A DNA stretch of 64,000 nt from Pedobacter sp. W3I1 (GTDB lineage Bacteria > Bacteroidota > Bacteroidia > Sphingobacteriales > Sphingobacteriaceae). Positions 8,522 through 18,570 of this stretch are shown piece after piece. A program made the position numbers and the translations under genes. Numbering within the stretch: position 1 is the first letter of the stretch; each line of letters starts with the position of its first letter. The notes under the pieces were generated by a model. It saw nothing but the letters and a program-made list of their open reading frames with translations, was not told the DNA's origin and did not search any database. The DNA is taken from contig NZ_JAUSXN010000001.1 of NCBI RefSeq assembly GCF_030816015.1, positions 5,332,001 through 5,396,000 of the forward strand. The letters run 5' to 3'.

Positions 8522-11500
8522 TTTGCATTCCTTTTAATCCTGATGTGGTTTTACCTTTTAAATCTTTCAAATAATCACTTATAGCCTTTGGCAATCCCTG
8601 TATAAATTTAGATGCTGAATTCACATCTTGGTCAATCGACTTGCCTCTTAAATCGCTATATGTTTGTGGTGCATCTACGATATCTTTGGCTATTGCAAAT
8701 GCAGATTCTCCTGGAACTGCCTTTCCTGCTAAGAAATCTCTTACGACACTAATTCTATCACTCCACACTCTTTTTTCTCCAAGTTGCTCTAATCTGTCTA
8801 GCCCAGATGTTTCGTAACCATTTTTCTCCGCCCGTTTCTCCATTGTATTCCGAGAAACCTCATCACTCTTAAGTGCTTTACCCAGTTCTCCTAAATCCTT
8901 AAACCAATTTTTCTCCTTTGTAACACCTCCGTAATTGTCAATATTCTTTTGGGAATCTCCGACTTTATCATTTGTTCTGGTTATAACCTTATCATCTTGA
9001 TTTATGAAGGTATCAAACTTATCTTTAGTCTCTTTAACCAAAGTAAGTTCTTTTGTTTCAGTATTAAATCTCCAAATGTCTGTAGGCGCCATCCCATCAG
9101 GGTCAATAAATCTAATTGGGTTATCAAATGCGTAATTATATGGTGAGTGCCTCCGCATTTTATCTGAAAGTGGGTCTATCGTATTGAAACGTCCAATAAC
9201 CGGATCATAGAACCTTGCTCCATAATCGTATTGCCCCAGCTCCTCCTGCAACTCCTTGCCATTGTAAAGATATTTATTTGTTCCACCAGTTGCAACTTTT
9301 CTTAATCCAAATGCATAATAGTCATCACGCTGCAGCACCTCCAATTGGCCAGTATTGGGGTTTTTATATAAAGTAGCCCGCACATTGCCCAGATGGTCGC
9401 TCAGGTTATATTCATAACTATAACTTCCTGAACTGTTCCTTGCAATCCCTTCTTCCGTCTGAATAAAATCGATATTACCATTAGTATACTGGATGCCATC
9501 TACATAATCGGTTGTGGTTCCTCCATTCTGTTTTTTCAGTTTTTCACCCGCTGCGCTGTAGGTATAATTCAGATTCTGGCTTCCGCTTATTGATTGTGGC
9601 AGGTTTAGGAAATTGTAACTTAAGCTGATATTCTTTTGACTGTCACTTTTCAAGTTGCCGTTGGCATCATAATCGTAACTGCTATTGGTAAAACCGCTGA
9701 TCGTTTTAAGCCTGTTGCCTTCGTAAACCGTATAATTATTCGCACCAAAATTATCACGAGTTAAAGTGCTGATATTGCCCATTACATCATAAGCAATGGC
9801 TTCGCCAAGGTTGTTGCCTGCAACTGCGTTGGTAAGCCTATTCAGCTTATCGTAGGTATAACTGAAAGCATTTGATGCACCATTGGTATAATTTTGGCCA
9901 GAAATATTTCCATTGAACTGTGGTAAAGTGCCATCGTTGTATTTCAGTTCCATACTGAACTGATCGGATATACCGTTCTTCATCCAGCCGCGTTCGTTAT
10001 AGGTAAAAGTGGTCGCCTGGGTATCGTTGTGCAGGTTCTTTTTGTTCAACTGCCCGATCTCGTTATATTCTAGGTGGTTCAGTGCCACCTCTCCCTGGCT
10101 GTTGATGTTTTCAAAGGCCGCTATTTTACGGCCCATATGGTCGTATTCATAACGGTTGGCTATGGTTGTTATCGTTCCGTTTGCAGTATGTGTGCGGGTA
10201 CTGGCGGTAAGCTCACCGCTAAAGTTATAGCTATTGTCCACTACGTCGCTACCGTTCATATGGTGGTCACTCTTGCTCTGCACCACACGCCCTTCCAGGT
10301 CATAGTAATTTACCATAAGCAGCATATTACCTGTACCCAGATTCTTCACCTTTGCACCCGTCATCAGGCTTTTGGTCCGTTCCTTTGGCGCCTGGGTGCC
10401 TGTAGGCTGGCCAAAGCTGTTACCGGGAAAATCGTAGTCATCGTAATAGTTGATCGTATGAAAAACAATATTTGGGTTCTCTTCACCAGCTGAAGGATGC
10501 GTATTCCTCGTATAGCCTTCGGAGTTAGCAGTTGTACGCTCTTCCCACTGTGCCGCTACGCCATCATTATAGTTCTGCATGCCGACACGGCCGATACCCT
10601 GACCGTTCTCCATGCCTGTAAGCACTACCCTGCCAAGAGCATCGTATTTGATCCAGCTCCACTGGCTAGCCAAACGCTGGTTGGCATCTTGCGTGTGCGT
10701 AACCTGATCGAGTTTATTGTATACCATAAACTCCCAGCCCTTACCAGGTATCTTTTTTTCCACCAGTCTTTTGCGGCCATCATAGTGGTAGCCGTAGATA
10801 AACTGATCGAACACCGGCTGCGTTTCATCAAAACCGTTTAATGTTGCCTGTCCGTTCTCGTTCACTGCTGGAGGTAGCACATAACGCAGGTTGCCCAGAT
10901 CATCATAAACATAATAGGTATACAGCCCTTTCGTATCCGTTTCCCAAATTCGTTTCAGCACCACGCGACCTTCAAAGTCCTTGAACTCATCTGTAGTACC
11001 GGCTTTCAGGTCGCCTGGCATCCAGTTCTCGTCCTTAATGGTAGTTTTGAATAGCTTCCCCTGTGGGTAAAAACTTGCCCCCGCACCGTTACCGGCAACG
11101 TTGACTGTCCACAGCTTCACCTCGTTTTCAACATTTGTGCCATATTCACTTTTCAGGGTATGCCCGCCGCTGATCTGCCAGGCTTCGCCCGGTGCCCCCT
11201 GCTGCTGTACCCGGTTTAAAGGCGAAGCTTCGAACACGGTTTCTGCAAATGGAAAGGCTGTTGCCTTTATCCCGCCTGTAGGGGAATTGTAAAAACTTGC
11301 CTGATCGGTAAGTGCGCCTGGGCGATAATTCCCTGCCGTTCCGGTCAGTGCTGCGTATGGCTGGTACTTTATCGCTTCGCGGCCAAATGCATCGTAGGAA
11401 ACAGGTTGTACAATATCCCTGAAACCCGGACTTCCCTGAACCTGCACCGTCTGCAGAGGTCTTCCTAATCCGTCAAAATACTGGATCGTTTCATTTACCT

Positions 11501-11801
11501 CGCAAATGCTGCGACCTGAAAGATTGTTCGGATCCATGCCCGACTGTTTGAATATCCTCGTACTGATATAGTTCTGGCCACTGCTCACCGCCGATACAAA
11601 GGGCTGGCAATTCACATAGCTCAACCCTGTGGTAAAAATGCGCACATTGCCAGTGGCATGGAAACCGTCGATCAGTGTTACGCTCAATGGTGCACTGATT
11701 TCACTTTCGCCGTTATAAACCGATACCACCTTTTGGGCCGAAGAGCGGCTGCAGAGCAATAGTAATGCCGCAGCACAAAAATATTTTAGATGTTGTTTCA
11801 T
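8508..11801 (-). CDS. Rhs core protein with variable C-terminal tip (locus 1)
   Basis: 1097 aa, secreted: signal peptide MKQHLKYFCAAALLLLCS with cleavage near SSAQ. Residues about 75-200 form the DUF6443 N-terminal region (FDGLGRPLQTVQVQGSPGF). YD/RHS repeats follow (YDALGRV, YDKLNRL, YDANGNL). The Rhs-associated core lies at about 795-905: DHLGNVRATLY, YYAFGL, LYNGKELQEELGQYDYGARF and FIDPDGM. After this conserved hinge come about 190 residues that I do not recognise, mostly charged and helical (WFKDLGELGKALKSDEVSRN and later FLAGKAVPGESAFAIAKDI). In Rhs systems the core forms a shell and the tip is the toxin. Two small membrane-associated genes follow as candidate immunity genes. The upstream neighbour ends 7 bases before this ATG. 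Confidence 0.88.
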   Translation of the reverse strand: MKQHLKYFCAAALLLLCSRSSAQKVVSVYNGESEISAPLSVTLIDGFHATGNVRIFTTGLSYVNCQPFVSAVSSGQNYISTRIFKQSGMDPNNLSGRSICEVNETIQYFDGLGRPLQTVQVQGSPGFRDIVQPVSYDAFGREAIKYQPYAALTGTAGNYRPGALTDQASFYNSPTGGIKATAFPFAETVFEASPLNRVQQQGAPGEAWQISGGHTLKSEYGTNVENEVKLWTVNVAGNGAGASFYPQGKLFKTTIKDENWMPGDLKAGTTDEFKDFEGRVVLKRIWETDTKGLYTYYVYDDLGNLRYVLPPAVNENGQATLNGFDETQPVFDQFIYGYHYDGRKRLVEKKIPGKGWEFMVYNKLDQVTHTQDANQRLASQWSWIKYDALGRVVLTGMENGQGIGRVGMQNYNDGVAAQWEERTTANSEGYTRNTHPSAGEENPNIVFHTINYYDDYDFPGNSFGQPTGTQAPKERTKSLMTGAKVKNLGTGNMLLMVNYYDLEGRVVQSKSDHHMNGSDVVDNSYNFSGELTASTRTHTANGTITTIANRYEYDHMGRKIAAFENINSQGEVALNHLEYNEIGQLNKKNLHNDTQATTFTYNERGWMKNGISDQFSMELKYNDGTLPQFNGNISGQNYTNGASNAFSYTYDKLNRLTNAVAGNNLGEAIAYDVMGNISTLTRDNFGANNYTVYEGNRLKTISGFTNSSYDYDANGNLKSDSQKNISLSYNFLNLPQSISGSQNLNYTYSAAGEKLKKQNGGTTTDYVDGIQYTNGNIDFIQTEEGIARNSSGSYSYEYNLSDHLGNVRATLYKNPNTGQLEVLQRDDYYAFGLRKVATGGTNKYLYNGKELQEELGQYDYGARFYDPVIGRFNTIDPLSDKMRRHSPYNYAFDNPIRFIDPDGMAPTDIWRFNTETKELTLVKETKDKFDTFINQDDKVITRTNDKVGDSQKNIDNYGGVTKEKNWFKDLGELGKALKSDEVSRNTMEKRAEKNGYETSGLDRLEQLGEKRVWSDRISVVRDFLAGKAVPGESAFAIAKDIVDAPQTYSDLRGKSIDQDVNSASKFIQGLPKAISDYLKDLKGKTTSGLKGMQNGTY

Positions 11802-11808
11802 GGAGGCG

Positions 11809-14800
11809 TTAGTTTTTGTAGTGGTAGTCTGTTTGTTTTAAAATATTACCATTCTGATCTTTAACGGTTTTTAATCGTTGAAATTCATCATATTCGTAGT
11901 ACGTGGTCATACCCTTGGTATCGGTAATACTTACAGGGCCTCCGAGTGTGTTATATTTAAATTTGTTCAAATAGCCATTACCCAAAGGGGACAGAAAATT
12001 ATCAATCTGGGAAGAAGATGGTATTTTGATATTTCTGAACGCCTCTATATCACCAAGCTGGGCCGATACAGAGTTATAATCCGGCGAATCTTCCAATACA
12101 GCAACAAGCTTATCCCCTCCATACCCCCATATATATGTCGTTTTAGCTCCATTTTCCTTTTGAACAGAAACTGGTGCCCCGTGAACATCGTAAGCCAAAT
12201 AACGCAATCTGATTTCCTCATCATTGCTATATGTCTTAGTAATTACCTTTTCAGGGGCAAATAAAGTTCCAGACCAGTTTTTATAAGCAGTCTTGGTCAT
12301 AAAAACCTGAACATTGTCTCTGAAATGAACCTGTTTAATTACCGGATTAATCATGTTTAAGTTTAGCATTCCAGTATGTAGTGTGACTTCCTCATTCGCA
12401 TCAACCATTTCTTTTGGACGGATAAAAACAGTTTTCAGTTCTCTTCCTTCACTGTCATTTACACGTTCATCAATGGCATAAAAATTATTAGGATCATAAT
12501 TATATTTAGTAGTGCGTGTTGCGGCAGGTTGCCCGGTAACATAATCTGTAACTGTAGACTGACTAAGCTCTGCCCTCCCTGCTACAGGAGTGAAGCTTTT
12601 TGCCTGAAAATAACCAGGGTATGCAGATGGATCAATCTTTGGAGGTTCATAAGCGCTGGTAGTGAAAGAGGCTGGTGAAAAGCTGATCGATCTAAAGTTT
12701 TCTACTCTTGTCTGGTCGGTCGAGTAGCCATCGGAAAAATTAAAATATTGATTTTCTGTTTTCTTCAATATAGTATTGCTCGCATCATATATTTCTTCAG
12801 TGCGCAATAATCCGTAGTTCCAAGGTGAAAACTGGGCAGGAGTAGTTGGAAATTCTTCAGAAATAAAGGGATGGCTATCTGCAAAAGAAGAAAATGTTCT
12901 CACTATCTTCCCACTATATGTTCCATTTTGACCTATTTTTTCGATTACGCGTTTATAGGTTACCGGACTTCCACTTATCAAAGGTATTTCATTGGCTGAA
13001 GATGAAGAACGGATCACATAATCTGCATGTGGATGAAACTGATAATAAGGCCCACCGTCATCACCTGCACTCTTTATAGCCCTAAAGTCATACTTTACAA
13101 ACCTCGAATACACTGGATGATAACCTAATGTACCTGAAGATGTGCTTCCGTCGGATAAAACATATTCATACTCCCTCGAACTGGCAACGGCGCCCATAGC
13201 AGTATAGTCTGTTACTTTTTTTGCTCTGAGCCCACCTACATAGATCTGGTTTGTCCCTAAGGTTATGGGAGTGGTTGTTCCTTCAGGATTCTGCTGTCTT
13301 CTACTTAACGATGCATATCCGTAGTAGGTCCCGCTTTCAGAATATCCGATTAGAAAAGACCGGACATAAAAACTGTCTCCATTCTGTAAATTTGCTATCG
13401 TAAAATTCCTTGTAATATCTGCTGAACTAGAGGAGTTAAGGTTCATCGTTTGTGAAGTATACATTAATGAACTTGAAGCTTTGTATATCTCTATCTTTAA
13501 ATAACAGCTAAGACAGCCCATCACCATCGGTGAAGCAGAAAGTGTGAACTGAACATTAGTATTACTGGCACCTGTATAAGTAAATGAAGGGTTATTTGTA
13601 CCAGTTCCAGAACTATTAAAAGATATTCCATCCTGAAATTCTGTATATGGATTTGGTATCTGAGCCACTATAGCTCTATTGAGCCAAGTATCTACGGCTT
13701 TATTTGCCTCCATCTGAAATTCGGTATAGCCCCCGGTGGGATATGTGATACGGGTGAGACTTCCAGCCAAAATAAGATTTGGATCGGTGTCTCTATTACC
13801 ACCTAAAAATTCTCTATATGGTGAATATGGACCATTATTGGCTCCTACAAGCAGGTATTCCTTTTGTACCATACTTTCAGAGCCATTATTATTGGGGTAG
13901 CCCCAGTGATCTTTCTGGCAACTAAACCTCGAAGGAAGTGGAACTGTTGAATAGGTGAATACATACGGATTCAGCGTCTGCGATTCAGCGCTTCCAAACT
14001 GCTGCACCGAGCGCAAGGTCAGTCGGCCACCCAATGAATAATCTGTGTTAAGCAAAAATCCATAACTCTGGGTACCATTATCGATGATGATTTTCTCCAG
14101 CGCCTTATCGGTACTGCCCTGGGGGTAATCTGAGCGGTTGGCTTGCTTGTACTGAAAAGAAACCGAACGATTGTCATTGAAAATTATCTTCCTGATGCGT
14201 TTCCCGAAAACACTCTGAGCTGAATTTCCACCTAAGTTTACAGACTGGTTGACACCATCAAGAGTGAGCGGTATAGCCTGCCCCTGGTTTCTTCCTGTCT
14301 GTATCGCTCCCAGTTGATAGTCATCATACTGGAAGATAATCTGATCGTTTCCTGCCGGATTGATAATTTTGCTTAAGTACCATGCCGAACTATGTGGAGG
14401 CGGCAGACCCACTGTAGATGATGCAGTTACTTCATAGTCCGAAAACTCAAACTTATAGCCCATTTCATCGGTAATGATAAAACTGGTAATTCTTGCACTA
14501 TAGGAACTTGGATCAGTGATTACTTTTTCGATCTTAAGTTTTGAACGGTCGAGCAATAGAATATCGTTGTTTCTTCCCAGCACAAACCTACCGCTGCGAC
14601 CATTGAAATTGAAATTGAAGATGTCGTTCTGTGAATCTGCTTTACCAGCGTACATCCTATTAAATATCCTTTCGTTCGCTGGATAGTCCGTAGGACCATT
14701 GCCAGTATATTCATCAGGCATGGTTTTGTACAAGAAACCATCAATCGGGTATTCATCGTAAATACCGCGCATGGTTCTCGATATTACCCCACCGGCATTC

Positions 14801-15102
14801 AGTGCCCAGCCAAGCCCTACATTCGATGGCTGTTCGTCGACCTGCACCCCACCAGCGTGGTAGTCTAAGGAAACTTTGACCGACTGGCCGAAGTTTTTGC
14901 CATTCCATTCGAAAATGGGAACACCGACTGAAGGGATACCGGTTGAGAGACCTACCGGTATACTGCCGAATTTCCCGATCGATGATGCATTTGGAGAGGG
15001 TGGTATAACATTGTCAAAGCTGGGATTAAGAGTTATGGGTGTCTGAGCAGATACAGTGCCCACAAATAAATAGCCTATTAAGGCGGCGTTAAAAATTTTC
15101 AT
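11809..15102 (-). CDS. SpvB-like YD-repeat partner protein (locus 1)
   Basis: 1097 aa with a signal peptide (MKIFNAALIGYLFVGTVSAQ). The N-terminal region has the SpvB/TcaC-like pattern IPVGLSTGIPSVGVPIFEW, then LDYHAGGVQVDEQPSNVGLG and WALNAGGVISRTMRG. The C-terminal end carries YD repeats (TTYIWGYGGDKLVAV, GMTTYYEYDEFQRLKTV) and stops at KQTDYHYKN. It sits 7 bases upstream of the Rhs gene. I read the pair as a split version of TcB/TcC-like architecture, the first protein giving the SpvB/propeller part and the second the Rhs shell with toxin. A paralogue lies at 55484-58840. Confidence 0.8.
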   Translation of the reverse strand: MKIFNAALIGYLFVGTVSAQTPITLNPSFDNVIPPSPNASSIGKFGSIPVGLSTGIPSVGVPIFEWNGKNFGQSVKVSLDYHAGGVQVDEQPSNVGLGWALNAGGVISRTMRGIYDEYPIDGFLYKTMPDEYTGNGPTDYPANERIFNRMYAGKADSQNDIFNFNFNGRSGRFVLGRNNDILLLDRSKLKIEKVITDPSSYSARITSFIITDEMGYKFEFSDYEVTASSTVGLPPPHSSAWYLSKIINPAGNDQIIFQYDDYQLGAIQTGRNQGQAIPLTLDGVNQSVNLGGNSAQSVFGKRIRKIIFNDNRSVSFQYKQANRSDYPQGSTDKALEKIIIDNGTQSYGFLLNTDYSLGGRLTLRSVQQFGSAESQTLNPYVFTYSTVPLPSRFSCQKDHWGYPNNNGSESMVQKEYLLVGANNGPYSPYREFLGGNRDTDPNLILAGSLTRITYPTGGYTEFQMEANKAVDTWLNRAIVAQIPNPYTEFQDGISFNSSGTGTNNPSFTYTGASNTNVQFTLSASPMVMGCLSCYLKIEIYKASSSLMYTSQTMNLNSSSSADITRNFTIANLQNGDSFYVRSFLIGYSESGTYYGYASLSRRQQNPEGTTTPITLGTNQIYVGGLRAKKVTDYTAMGAVASSREYEYVLSDGSTSSGTLGYHPVYSRFVKYDFRAIKSAGDDGGPYYQFHPHADYVIRSSSSANEIPLISGSPVTYKRVIEKIGQNGTYSGKIVRTFSSFADSHPFISEEFPTTPAQFSPWNYGLLRTEEIYDASNTILKKTENQYFNFSDGYSTDQTRVENFRSISFSPASFTTSAYEPPKIDPSAYPGYFQAKSFTPVAGRAELSQSTVTDYVTGQPAATRTTKYNYDPNNFYAIDERVNDSEGRELKTVFIRPKEMVDANEEVTLHTGMLNLNMINPVIKQVHFRDNVQVFMTKTAYKNWSGTLFAPEKVITKTYSNDEEIRLRYLAYDVHGAPVSVQKENGAKTTYIWGYGGDKLVAVLEDSPDYNSVSAQLGDIEAFRNIKIPSSSQIDNFLSPLGNGYLNKFKYNTLGGPVSITDTKGMTTYYEYDEFQRLKTVKDQNGNILKQTDYHYKN

Positions 15103-15732
15103 CAGGTAAATTTGTCAATGGTGTTAAGCTATTTTATTTAAAAGAAATTATACGGACGATGCTGATTTATATAGGCGCGCGTCTTGAAGTGGCGAAATTA
15201 TTCTACGGTTTCACTATCTGCCATATTGAAAGACTTAATCTAGAAAAACAGCTGATCAGGGAGCAATTATAATATGAGTTGCCGATTTCGGCACATTTAA
15301 AACAGACTGCTTTTGATTATAATATAAATGAAAACCGATCGGCTCATTATGATCTGTGATAAAAACAACTGCTTTGCAGCAGGCGGGAGAAGCGTTAATA
15401 TTAGAGGGTCCATCCTTGTTGATTTGAGCCGGCAATATCCATAAAAAAAAGGAACCGACCAAAAACAAACACAAATAATACAAATTTCACCTTACTATAA
15501 CGTATACGGATGATTACAACAAAAAACCTGCTCACCGTGCAAAATTAAATATCAAAAGTATTAAAAATTATAGCTTTAATACTACAAAAATAAATGCACT
15601 CTGCTTATCACCGGTCAGACTTTAAAACAAAGTTTGATACCATAATATAAGTCGTTATTCGAGCAATATATATTTGACTTTCCGGTTATTTGTACCGACT
15701 TTCGTTCAGTATCACAATCATAAAACCTCATC
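15103..15732. other. Divergent intergenic region with a doubtful small ORF
   Basis: 630 bases between divergent genes. A 75-codon frame on the minus strand (15483-15256) starts with TTG and would give a signal-peptide-like N terminus (MYYLCLFLVGSFFLWILPAQ) followed by a short mature part. It has no homologue I can name, so it is noted here and not called as a gene. Otherwise AT-rich, with no clear promoter or repeat. Confidence 0.35.
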
Positions 15733-16728
15733 ATGAAAAAAATCTACGCAACCCTCGTAGCTATATCATCTATAGTCCAATTTTCGCATGCACAAAACAA
15801 CAGTAATCCATGGCCTTCTACCGGCAACGTCGGTATCGGCACCACTTCTCCGTCAACAGCTCTTCAGATTGTTCGCGGAGGAACAGACCCGGGTAATGAT
15901 TATGCCTCATTAAATATTAAAACTACGGGTACTGGTAATATCTATGGTCCTATTGTTTATTTGGATGCTACTTCAGGAACAAACGGACGACAATGGGGAT
16001 TGGCTAGTTCAGCAGCACTTGATGCTGGTGCTACAGGCGCATCGGGAAACTTCGCTGTTTATGATGCCAGCGCAGGTTTGTCCCGACTGGTAATCAACAG
16101 CCTCGGCAACATAGGGATGGGATCTATCGTCCCCAAATCCCGATTACACATTGCTCAAGACATCTCTATGAATGCAGATGTAGATGCACAACAACTCAGC
16201 ATAACCGGCGCTACAGACGATGCGAAAAGATTGGTGATCGGCTATGATGTTAACGGTGCGGGCTTTGGTTTCATAAAAGCAGGATGGTATCAGCATCAAT
16301 GGACTAATTTATCCCTACAACCGAGCGGTGGTAACGTGGGTATCGGAACTACCCAACCCGATGCTAAATTAACGGTCAATGGCACAATCCATTCTAAAGA
16401 AGTAAAAGTGGACGCTAGCATACCAGTACCAGATTATGTATTCGAGCCGACTTATAAACTTCCTCAATTGAGTGAATTAAAAACTTATGTTGAAGCCAAC
16501 CATCATCTACCTGAAATCCCGTCGGCTGCAGAAATGAATAAAAACGGAATGAATCTTAGTGAAATGAACCTTAAGCTGCTAAAAAAAGTCGAGGAATTGA
16601 CGCTATACATGATAGAAAAAGATAAACAAGTAAGTGATCAAAGCAGGCAGTTAACTGAGCAAAAAAAAATAAACAAGTCATTACAGGATCAGATAAATAA
16701 ACTTGGGAAGCAACAAACAAAGAACTAA
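15733..16728 (+). CDS. Secreted tail-fibre-like protein with intramolecular-chaperone-type C terminus
   Basis: 331 aa with signal peptide (MKKIYATLVAISSIVQFSHA). Glycine-rich beta repeats with the marker NVGIGTTSP occur near residue 33 and again near 205 (NVGIGTTQPDAKLTVNGTI). The C-terminal part is typical of Bacteroidota exported fibres: the segment after VPDYVF, then HHLPEIPSAAEM and a coiled coil (residues about 275-325: LKLLKKVEELTLYMIEKDKQ). Families with this end trimerise; many are called phage tail fibre-like or endosialidase-chaperone-like. Surface adhesion is likely, its ligand is unknown. Confidence 0.75.
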   Translation: MKKIYATLVAISSIVQFSHAQNNSNPWPSTGNVGIGTTSPSTALQIVRGGTDPGNDYASLNIKTTGTGNIYGPIVYLDATSGTNGRQWGLASSAALDAGATGASGNFAVYDASAGLSRLVINSLGNIGMGSIVPKSRLHIAQDISMNADVDAQQLSITGATDDAKRLVIGYDVNGAGFGFIKAGWYQHQWTNLSLQPSGGNVGIGTTQPDAKLTVNGTIHSKEVKVDASIPVPDYVFEPTYKLPQLSELKTYVEANHHLPEIPSAAEMNKNGMNLSEMNLKLLKKVEELTLYMIEKDKQVSDQSRQLTEQKKINKSLQDQINKLGKQQTKN

Positions 16729-17772
16729 CCACTGTGAAGTTCGGTTCCAATACGAAGGAATACTACTCCTTTCAAAACTCATTAATGATGAACATTCCAA
16801 GCTTAACACATGGAAAGAGGCCAAACGGAAAACCGCTAAATATCATTCAAACGTATAGATTTTTTTTTTTGCAACAGGGATAGTAGCCGATACTGGCCAG
16901 AGGATAAGGCCTGGAGTTGTCAAGACAAAAAAACTGACTTGATGCAAAACAGCGAAATCCTTTGATCTTAATTTACTTACTCTCCTGTCAGGGACAGACG
17001 CGGCATCCTTTTGGAACAAAAGATACAGCAAATGGGTCCTCAGGGGATAGCCAAAAGAAAACCAAACACCTTCTTAAACAACAACCAAAATAAGGCTCCA
17101 TTTACTTGCGCAAACAAAAAAACAAACCTACCCCCTAGAACCTAATCCCCCCTCAAACCCAGTCCCTTCCTCACCGCCGCATAAACTTCTCAAACTCCCT
17201 CCTCCGCCGCCGCCTTTTATCCCTATTCCAAAAAAAAGCGACCACAAAAAACGCCCAACAATTCTTAGCCATCAAAACAACAAAACCAAAACCGGACACT
17301 TTTGCCGAAGTACACCAAATCATACAGCAAAAGCTAACAAAAACAGTCAGTATAAATTTCTCCTACCAGTTCATAACAGCGAATTAAACCAGACTACCAT
17401 AGAAAACTGATCCCGTCTAAATTCAGAAAAAGAAATTAGGTAACAGAAACCAAAAACCTAGCACAAACGTGGTGAAACAGGCAGCTACCTCAAAATATAC
17501 TTTCTGTATGTTTAGATAAATAATTTAAGGGATGTACTGCATCTGACGATTTTGCTTTTTATCTTCACACCTACAAATTCTTTAAAACTTGTTGTTTGTA
17601 AATAGCACATTGATTTATGAATTTTCAAGTTGTTCGTCAAAAATACTATCGAGGGGCGCTGAAATTTATATAATACATTTTTATTCCAAAATTAATTAAA
17701 AATGTAAAAATCAAAAAAAAGCAATTCCATGGGTGATATTTGGAACTTATTGTGCACATAGTAATAAACAAG
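16729..17772. other. Gene-poor 1-kb stretch with one possible micro-ORF
   Basis: No convincing gene above 60 codons; the open frame at 16843-17031 lacks family features and ordinary codon use. A purine/pyrimidine-skewed block at about 17130-17230 includes the Arg-rich micro-ORF listed separately. The last 200 bases before the sigma factor gene are AT-rich and should hold its promoter, but no clear TTTG/TAnnTTTG pair was found. Confidence 0.5.
17171..17272 (-). CDS. Possible 33-aa Arg-rich membrane micropeptide
   Basis: ATG at 17272 gives MAKNCWAFFVVAFFWNRDK, then six Arg, then EFEKFMRR and TGA. It consists of one short hydrophobic helix and a strongly basic tail. The shape is that of real small proteins, but there is no neighbour or ribosome-binding site that supports it. 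Confidence 0.25.
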   Translation of the reverse strand: MAKNCWAFFVVAFFWNRDKRRRRRREFEKFMRR

Positions 17773-18315
17773 ATGATGGCAGAAGATCAAAACAGATTAT
17801 TAACGGTTGAAATGCGTGAAGCATTTTTTACCGGGCTTTACAAAAAGGCTTTTTCTCCTGTTGCACATTATGTAGCAAGGAGGGGTGGCAGCCTTGATGA
17901 AGCCAAAGATATTTTTCAGGATACATTGGTTATATATTATGAGAAAGTTACATCAGCAGAGACTACAAACATTGTAAACGAAAAAGCTTATTTACTGGGC
18001 ATTGCGAAAAAACTGTGGTTACAGCATTATAAAGCAGACTGTAAGCACCAGCCATTAAATAATTTTGACCTGGAAGCGATAGCGGAGGAACAACTCTCTA
18101 CGGATAAAATACTTCATTACCTCGAAACTGCAGGTAAGCGCTGCATGGAGTTACTTAAGGCTTTTTACTACGACCATTTGCCGGTGGGTAAACTCGCTAC
18201 GAGATTTGGCTATTCGGGTACACATTCGGCAACTGTAGCAAAATATAAATGCCTTGAAAAAGTGAGAGAAACGGTTAAATATAATTCATTAAAATATGCG
18301 GACTTCATTGAATAA
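17773..18315 (+). CDS. ECF-type RNA polymerase sigma factor
   Basis: About 180 aa; the ATG at 17773 or 17776 (adjacent ATG codons) is preferred over an upstream TTG. Region 2 is around residues 20-75 (AHYVARRGGSLDEAKDIFQD, the usual D[AV].D..Q. pattern, then AYLLGIAKKLWLQHYK). Region 4 is near 115-165 (CMELLKAFYYDHLPVGKLA, then a helix-turn-helix with ATVAKYKCLEKVR). It directs polymerase to a specific promoter set. It overlaps the next gene by 20 bases and a clpP gene follows, so it is the first gene of a three-gene operon. No classical transmembrane anti-sigma gene is present. Confidence 0.8.
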   Translation: MMAEDQNRLLTVEMREAFFTGLYKKAFSPVAHYVARRGGSLDEAKDIFQDTLVIYYEKVTSAETTNIVNEKAYLLGIAKKLWLQHYKADCKHQPLNNFDLEAIAEEQLSTDKILHYLETAGKRCMELLKAFYYDHLPVGKLATRFGYSGTHSATVAKYKCLEKVRETVKYNSLKYADFIE

Positions 18316-18568
18316 CATTAAAGCTATTGAAGATTACTGTTTTGGCCGTTTGGCAACTGATGATGCCCTTATTTTTGAGGCCAATGTGCTATTGAATAAA
18401 AATCTGGCTGAGGATGTGGCTCAAGAACGCATTGCCTATGCCATTATTAAACAATATAGCCAAAAAAAAATCAAGGCAGAAATACTGGCTGCACAAGAGA
18501 AACTTGCTGCCTTACCCGAGCACCAGGGATTTATAAAGCGTATTGCAAACTTATTTAAAAGACATTAA
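18296..18568 (+). CDS. 90-aa protein between sigma factor and ClpP
   Basis: Helical, soluble, no signal peptide. The N-terminal part (NNIKAIEDYCFGRLATDDALIF, extending through LLNKNLAEDVA) resembles the short N-terminal helices of zinc-less anti-sigma domains, where residues such as IEDYCFG bind the sigma factor; the C-terminal end is basic (IKRIANLFKRH). It overlaps the sigma gene by 20 bases and ends two bases before clpP. I infer that it may be an anti-sigma or an adaptor regulated by ClpP proteolysis. No family was recognised with certainty. Confidence 0.6.
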   Translation: MRTSLNNIKAIEDYCFGRLATDDALIFEANVLLNKNLAEDVAQERIAYAIIKQYSQKKIKAEILAAQEKLAALPEHQGFIKRIANLFKRH

Positions 18569-18570
18569 CC

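Noticed and set aside
10074..10841. Two plus-strand open frames of 139 and 114 codons inside the Rhs gene
   Set aside because: They run antisense to a well-supported Rhs protein with intact repeats and have no family features.
16843..17031. 62-codon open frame on the minus strand downstream of the fibre protein
   Set aside because: No signal, domain, neighbour or start context; composition looks like chance in an AT-rich spacer.
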